NCBI GenBank assembly: GCA_003731675.1
Contig: RCNQ01000158.1
Location: 1 to 10,468, forward strand
Reading direction: 5' to 3'
DNA length: 10,468 nt
Source of the DNA: Bacteroidetes/Chlorobi group bacterium ChocPot_Mid
GTDB lineage: Bacteria > Bacteroidota > Ignavibacteria > Kapaibacteriales > UBA2268
The notes beneath the pieces were generated by a model. It saw only the letters and a list, made by a program, of their open reading frames with translations, did no database searches and was not told the DNA's origin. The translations under genes were made by a program, and so were the position numbers. Positions within the stretch are counted from its first letter, which is position 1. The number at the start of each line of letters is the position of its first letter. Positions 7,212-10,468 of the stretch are shown one piece after another.

Positions 7212-9344
7212 TTACTTAATTATATTAAACTTCCCACTTTGATTTGTCTTTGTTCCGATTAACTGGTAATAATAAATTCCACTTGGCAATGAGCTGACAT
7301 CCCAGCTAAGCAGATGAACTGCAGGTTCTACTACTCCGTCAAATACTGAAGCAACTGTTTCTCCAAGGGCATTATAAATTTTCAATGACAAATATTCCCT
7401 GTTCTTAACCCAAACTTCCAAGGTTGCATTTTGATTAACAGGATTAGGGTAAATTGAGACTGTATTATCCATAAAATTGTCTTCTTCAACAGGTGATGCG
7501 TCTCCAACGGTAAATCTGCCATTTGAAGACCAGTCACTTGTACCACCAGGTCCTACTGATGCAACTCTCCAATAATATTGTGTTAAAAGCTCAAGTTTTC
7601 CGGCTGGCATTTTGTAAGATGGTGAAGTTAATCCTGACTCATTAACAACCATTTCCCAATCATTATAAAGATTGCTTGAAGCTACCTGAAGATTATAAGA
7701 TGTTGCTCCTTCGACTGCCTCCCATATCAATTCAACTTTAGCACTAACTCCTGTTGCTCCTCTTGGTGGCGAAAGCAAATTTGGCTTACCAGGTGCTGCT
7801 GCTGCGGTTGTGAAATTCCATGTAGGTGACCAAGTACTTGGACCACTAATATTTGAGATTGAGCGAACCTTCCAAAAATATTGAGTGCTGTTACTTAGTA
7901 TATCTTTGGCTAAAGTATAAGACGTTCCAGTAATGTCATCTTTATCTAAAACTGTTGTTGCAAATATATCAGATGTAGAAATTACCAGTTGATATTTATC
8001 AGCTTTTGGTGCTGCATTCCATGTCAAAGTAGGTGTCATTGAAACATTTGTCGCATTATTAGCTGGTCCGGCTAAAGTCGGAGGGTCGGGTGCAGTAGTT
8101 GTTGTAAAATTCCAAATTTGTGACCAGTCACCTGTTCCTGCATCATTTTTTCCTGCAACTCTCCAATAATATTTTTTCATTGGTTCTAATACACCTGATA
8201 CCGACCAGCTTGTTCCGCTTATATCGGTTTTTTGAAAAACAATATTTGATTCACTGAAATCAGTTGATTTCGAAACTTGTAAAAGATAGTAATCAGCACC
8301 CTGAGATGTTCCCCATTGAAATGTTATATTAGGGTTAACATCAGTTGCATTATTCTGTGGTTGTGATAAAACACAAATGCCAGGTTTAGAAATAAATGGG
8401 TCACGGAAAGCAAACTGATAACTGAAATTTTTCTTTTGTCCGTTAACCAGAACATCAAAAATCCTTACTTTATAAACCTTCTGTTGTGCAAGCCCGTGCA
8501 TTTGCCAATAGCAATAATTAGGAACTCCATATCCATCATAAGCCCAACCAAGACCGGCATCTTTTCCAAATCTTTGGATATTTCCGGATTCATCTTCAAC
8601 TTCGACATAAGCTTCATTGACTGGATTACCATTCAGTGTGCTTGCATATTTAACTTTGTCGCTATTATTAGCCCAACGACTTGATTTATCTGCAATTACT
8701 GTAAACGATAAGACCGACCATCCGAAATCCCACAAACTTGGAGGATAATCACCATAAGGCACAGCAACAAAATCATTTTGCAAGGAATTCAAATTCTGCA
8801 ATGTCTTTGAATCGTAATAATAAGACATACCACAATACAAATTACCTCCGACTTTTGATGGACCGTCAACTCTTCCGAATGCGATTTTTTTCACAAATGG
8901 GTCAACTATCCATCTTCTATGCCCTAATTCAATCTGATTTCTATCATTCATCCATGCAATTACTGACTGTTCTGAAGGATAAGATGAACTGCCAAGATAA
9001 AGATTTGAACTGATTCCTCCATTGTATCCCGTCTGTGAATAGCAATAATAACTTGCATCAGGAGTATGACTAAGTGTAGCATTAGCAACAGAAATTAACG
9101 AAATTTCCATTGCTTCATCCTGAAAACTTTCATCATACTCAAATCTTGGTAATTTATGAAGGTCCCTTATCTTATTAAGATACTCCAACATTTTAGTCTT
9201 TTCACTTTGCTTTAATGTCCCAGTTGTGCAATTTGCAATATCAGGTAACACATCATAATACTGTTGGTATTGTGAGAAAGAATAATCAGAAAAGACTATA
9301 TTAATTAAAAAAACGATAACAATTATCAATAATCTCTTGTACAT
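7212..9344 (-). CDS. Secreted CAP-domain protein with three FN3 repeats and a T9SS sorting domain
   Basis: This is a 710-residue protein. The start is ATG at 9344, because an AGGTG motif lies five bases upstream and it gives a clean signal peptide (1-24, MYKRLLIIVIVFLINIVFS..., cut near SFS/Q); an in-frame TTG at 9365 is less likely. Residues ~48-155 resemble a CAP/SCP (YkwD-like) domain: LNKIRDLHKL, SHTPDAS with H93, SNLYLG, and VIAWMNDRNQIELGHRRWIVDP with H142. Residues ~156-318 are an aromatic-rich region I do not recognise (YCGMSYYYD, WDFGWSVLSF, YCYWQMHGLA). Three fibronectin type III-like repeats follow (~326-613). A C-terminal type IX secretion sorting domain (~625-710) has YPNPV at 632-636 and SSLPSGIYYYQL, ending KFNIIK. 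It is expected to cross the outer membrane by T9SS and be anchored or released. The CAP role here is unknown. It is bounded by an upstream terminator and a downstream hairpin, so it is probably monocistronic. Confidence 0.88.
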   Translation of the reverse strand: MYKRLLIIVIVFLINIVFSDYSFSQYQQYYDVLPDIANCTTGTLKQSEKTKMLEYLNKIRDLHKLPRFEYDESFQDEAMEISLISVANATLSHTPDASYYCYSQTGYNGGISSNLYLGSSSYPSEQSVIAWMNDRNQIELGHRRWIVDPFVKKIAFGRVDGPSKVGGNLYCGMSYYYDSKTLQNLNSLQNDFVAVPYGDYPPSLWDFGWSVLSFTVIADKSSRWANNSDKVKYASTLNGNPVNEAYVEVEDESGNIQRFGKDAGLGWAYDGYGVPNYCYWQMHGLAQQKVYKVRIFDVLVNGQKKNFSYQFAFRDPFISKPGICVLSQPQNNATDVNPNITFQWGTSQGADYYLLQVSKSTDFSESNIVFQKTDISGTSWSVSGVLEPMKKYYWRVAGKNDAGTGDWSQIWNFTTTTAPDPPTLAGPANNATNVSMTPTLTWNAAPKADKYQLVISTSDIFATTVLDKDDITGTSYTLAKDILSNSTQYFWKVRSISNISGPSTWSPTWNFTTAAAAPGKPNLLSPPRGATGVSAKVELIWEAVEGATSYNLQVASSNLYNDWEMVVNESGLTSPSYKMPAGKLELLTQYYWRVASVGPGGTSDWSSNGRFTVGDASPVEEDNFMDNTVSIYPNPVNQNATLEVWVKNREYLSLKIYNALGETVASVFDGVVEPAVHLLSWDVSSLPSGIYYYQLIGTKTNQSGKFNIIK
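7506..8369 (-). repeat. Three tandem FN3-like domain repeats within the secreted CAP gene
   Basis: Three protein-level repeats, each ~93 residues (~280 bases), cover residues ~326-416, ~421-513 and ~520-613. Each starts with a Pro/Asn-rich segment followed by an alanine- or glycine-threonine turn (NNATDVNP, NNATNVSM, RGATGVSA). Each has a W in the second strand (FQWG, LTWN, LIWE) and ends in a YYWRV/YFWKV strand, then W-S and a final FTT or FTV. They probably act as spacers between the CAP domain and the cell-surface anchor. The copies are clearly diverged, so this is an old duplication and not a recent one. Confidence 0.85.
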
Positions 9345-9349
9345 TTTTT

Positions 9350-9354
9350 CACCT
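9350..9354 (-). promoter_or_regulatory. Shine-Dalgarno site that fixes the CAP gene start
   Basis: On the minus strand AGGTG is followed by AAAAA and then ATG at 9344. The spacing is ideal, and this chooses the ATG over the in-frame TTG seven codons upstream, which would place the AGGTG inside the coding region. Confidence 0.7.
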
Positions 9355-9390
9355 ATAAAAATCAAAATAAATTTTACATAATTAATAATC

Positions 9391-9420
9391 GAAAATTATC
9401 GAATTTCATTGTAATAACAA
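9391..9420 (-). promoter_or_regulatory. Candidate -33/-7 promoter for the CAP-domain gene
   Basis: On the minus strand TTG (9420-9418), a 19-base spacer, then TAATTTTC (9398-9391) matches the Bacteroidota housekeeping promoter form TTG-N19-TAnnTTTG in spacing and in all but the last base. It starts one base after the gcvH terminator T-tract and would give a leader of about 40 bases. Two TCGA tetramers six bases apart overlap the -7 element and could be an operator or chance. AT richness makes random matches common. Confidence 0.4.
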
Positions 9421-9421
9421 T

Positions 9422-9451
9422 AAAAAAAGGCAGGTTTGTATCTCCTGCCTT
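9422..9451 (-). terminator. Strong intrinsic terminator after gcvH
   Basis: On the minus strand a perfect 8-base stem AAGGCAGG / CCTGCCTT with a 9-base loop is followed by a run of T: seven consecutive T after CCTGCC, two of them in the stem. It begins 24 bases after the gcvH stop codon. This is a textbook rho-independent terminator and closes the accC-gcvH transcript. Confidence 0.88.
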
Positions 9452-9475
9452 ATAATTTCATTAAAAAAACAAGTA

Positions 9476-9856
9476 TTACTGTCCGATTAATTGTTTATAT
9501 GCATCAACATCCATTAACTTGTTTACTTCTGATGGGTCAGACATCTCTATTTTTACCATCCAACCTTCTCCGTAAGGGTCATTATTAACAATCTCAGGAT
9601 TGTCATTGATTGACTTGTTTATTTCAACTATTTTACCGCTGACAGGGGCTAACATGTCAGCTACTGTTTTTACAGCTTCTATTGTCCCGAAAGCTTCTCC
9701 TGCTGATACATTGAGCTTACCTTCATCAATATCAACAAATACAACATCACCCAATTCTCCTTGGGCATGGTCTGTAATTCCAACTGTTCCGATATTACCA
9801 TTAACTCTCAACCATTCATGGTCTTCAGTATACTTTAAATCATTTGGGAAATTCAT
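9476..9856 (-). CDS. gcvH: Glycine cleavage system H protein
   Basis: A complete 126-residue lipoyl carrier protein, the normal length for the family. It shuttles the aminomethyl group from the PLP-dependent glycine decarboxylase (P protein) to the T protein, and is reoxidised by the L protein, in the cytoplasm. Motifs are YTEDHEWLRV (9-18), VGITDHAQGELGDVVFVD (25-42), the lipoylation site GTIEAVKTVAD with K63, and NDNPEIVNNDPYGEGWMVKI (85-104). A GGAGA motif (9861-9865) sits four bases before the ATG, supporting this start. It lies 64 bases downstream of accC on the same strand with no terminator between them, so the two are probably cotranscribed; a strong terminator follows. gcvP and gcvT are not in the window. 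Confidence 0.97.
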   Translation of the reverse strand: MNFPNDLKYTEDHEWLRVNGNIGTVGITDHAQGELGDVVFVDIDEGKLNVSAGEAFGTIEAVKTVADMLAPVSGKIVEINKSINDNPEIVNNDPYGEGWMVKIEMSDPSEVNKLMDVDAYKQLIGQ

Positions 9857-9920
9857 TTTATCTCCATCTATATATAAAAAAATTAAATATTTACATTTAT
9901 AAAATTAAAATTACAAAAAA

Positions 9921-10468
9921 TTACATTTCTAACCAATTAACTCTTTCCAAATATTTTGTGTCAATATTACCTGCAATAAAGTCTGGGTTTTGCATCATTT
10001 TTTTATGAAAAGGTATTGTAGTCTTAATCCCTTCAATCACAAACTCATCTAATGCTCTTCTCATTTTTGCAATAGCTTCATCACGCCTTGGAGCAAAAGT
10101 AATCAATTTCGCTAAAAGTGAGTCATAATAGGGGAGAACCACATATTCCTGATAGATATGCGAATCAATCCTGACTCCATGCCCCCCGGGAAAATGCAAA
10201 CTTGATATTCTGCCCGGAGATGGAATAAAATTATTCAATGGGTCTTCAGCATTTATTCTACACTCAATAGCATGTAATTTAGGCTCAGATTCTTTAAGAC
10301 TTAATCTTTCCCCTGATGCTACCATTATTTGTTCCTTAATAAGGTCAATAATCAATGACTCTTCAGTAACAGGATGTTCCACCTGAATACGTGTATTCAT
10401 TTCCATGAAATAAAAATTTTTATTTTCATCAACAAGAAATTCAATTGTCCCTGGTCCAACATAATTTA
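9921..10468 (-). CDS. accC: Biotin carboxylase subunit (AccC), C-terminal part (5' end outside window)
   Basis: The visible 182 or so residues run open to the right edge. The frame reads NYVGPGTIEFLVDENKNFYF before MEMNTRIQVEHPVTEE, so the ATG at 10406 is internal, not the start. EMNTRIQVEHPVTE is the ATP-grasp active-site signature holding the metal-binding Glu and Asn and the catalytic Arg. Then come ECRINAEDPLNNFIPSPG and GVRIDSHIYQ with the bicarbonate/biotin-contacting Arg, and the biotin carboxylase C-terminal domain with YYDSLLAKLI and a MRRALDEFVIEGIKTTIPFH stretch, ending at NWLEM. The enzyme carboxylates biotin on a carrier protein using ATP and bicarbonate. The protein ends after the BC domain with no carrier fused, as in a stand-alone AccC of acetyl-CoA carboxylase. 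A propionyl-CoA or pyruvate carboxylase subunit is less likely but not excluded without the upstream gene (accB expected). Confidence 0.93.
   Translation of the reverse strand, partial: NYVGPGTIEFLVDENKNFYFMEMNTRIQVEHPVTEESLIIDLIKEQIMVASGERLSLKESEPKLHAIECRINAEDPLNNFIPSPGRISSLHFPGGHGVRIDSHIYQEYVVLPYYDSLLAKLITFAPRRDEAIAKMRRALDEFVIEGIKTTIPFHKKMMQNPDFIAGNIDTKYLERVNWLEM

Noticed and set aside
8436..9013. Open plus-strand frames opposite the CAP gene
   Set aside because: They are antisense shadows with no ribosome site or recognisable protein features, while the minus-strand gene has clear domains throughout.

Overview
The window comes from an AT-rich, Gram-negative bacterium of the Bacteroidota/Chlorobiota/Ignavibacteriota (FCB) group. 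The evidence is a TonB-dependent outer-membrane receptor with an N-terminal carboxypeptidase-regulatory-like domain, a secreted multidomain protein with a C-terminal type IX secretion (T9SS) sorting domain, and an LPS-export permease. Some genes (3288, 9344, 9856) carry recognisable Shine-Dalgarno motifs and others (902, 4529, 7150) do not. With the T9SS tail style, this makes me lean to the Ignavibacteriota/Kapabacteria side rather than classical Bacteroidia, but that is inference.

Layout: two blocks of genes converge. The plus-strand block (2-6471) holds the C-terminal part of a GH57-type glycoside hydrolase cut by the window edge, a TonB-dependent receptor, an isocitrate/isopropylmalate-family dehydrogenase, and an ftsX-lptG pair whose stop and start codons share one base (TAATG). 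The minus-strand block, read from right to left, holds biotin carboxylase accC (cut by the right edge), glycine cleavage H protein gcvH followed by a strong intrinsic terminator, a secreted CAP-FN3x3-T9SS protein with its own candidate promoter, a terminator-like hairpin, and pdxH. The blocks meet in a 34-base gap (6472-6505). The gap holds no convincing terminator.

Functionally this is mostly core metabolism and envelope biology: polysaccharide metabolism (GH57), outer-membrane uptake (TonB receptor), 2-hydroxyacid oxidation (dehydrogenase), division-site and envelope assembly (FtsX, LptG), vitamin B6 salvage (PdxH), one-carbon metabolism (GcvH) and fatty-acid or other carboxylation (AccC). 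PdxH and GcvH have a loose logical link, since glycine decarboxylase needs PLP, but they are separated by the secreted protein and a terminator.

No gene-free stretch exceeds 300 bases; the largest gaps are 740-901 and 4407-4528. I see no tRNA, rRNA, CRISPR array, insertion sequence or phage gene. I found no convincing novel multi-gene system. The items most worth a second look are the secreted CAP protein with its altered active-site tetrad and unassigned middle domain, the dehydrogenase with mixed substrate and cofactor motifs, and the FtsX with an atypical cytoplasmic loop coupled to lptG.
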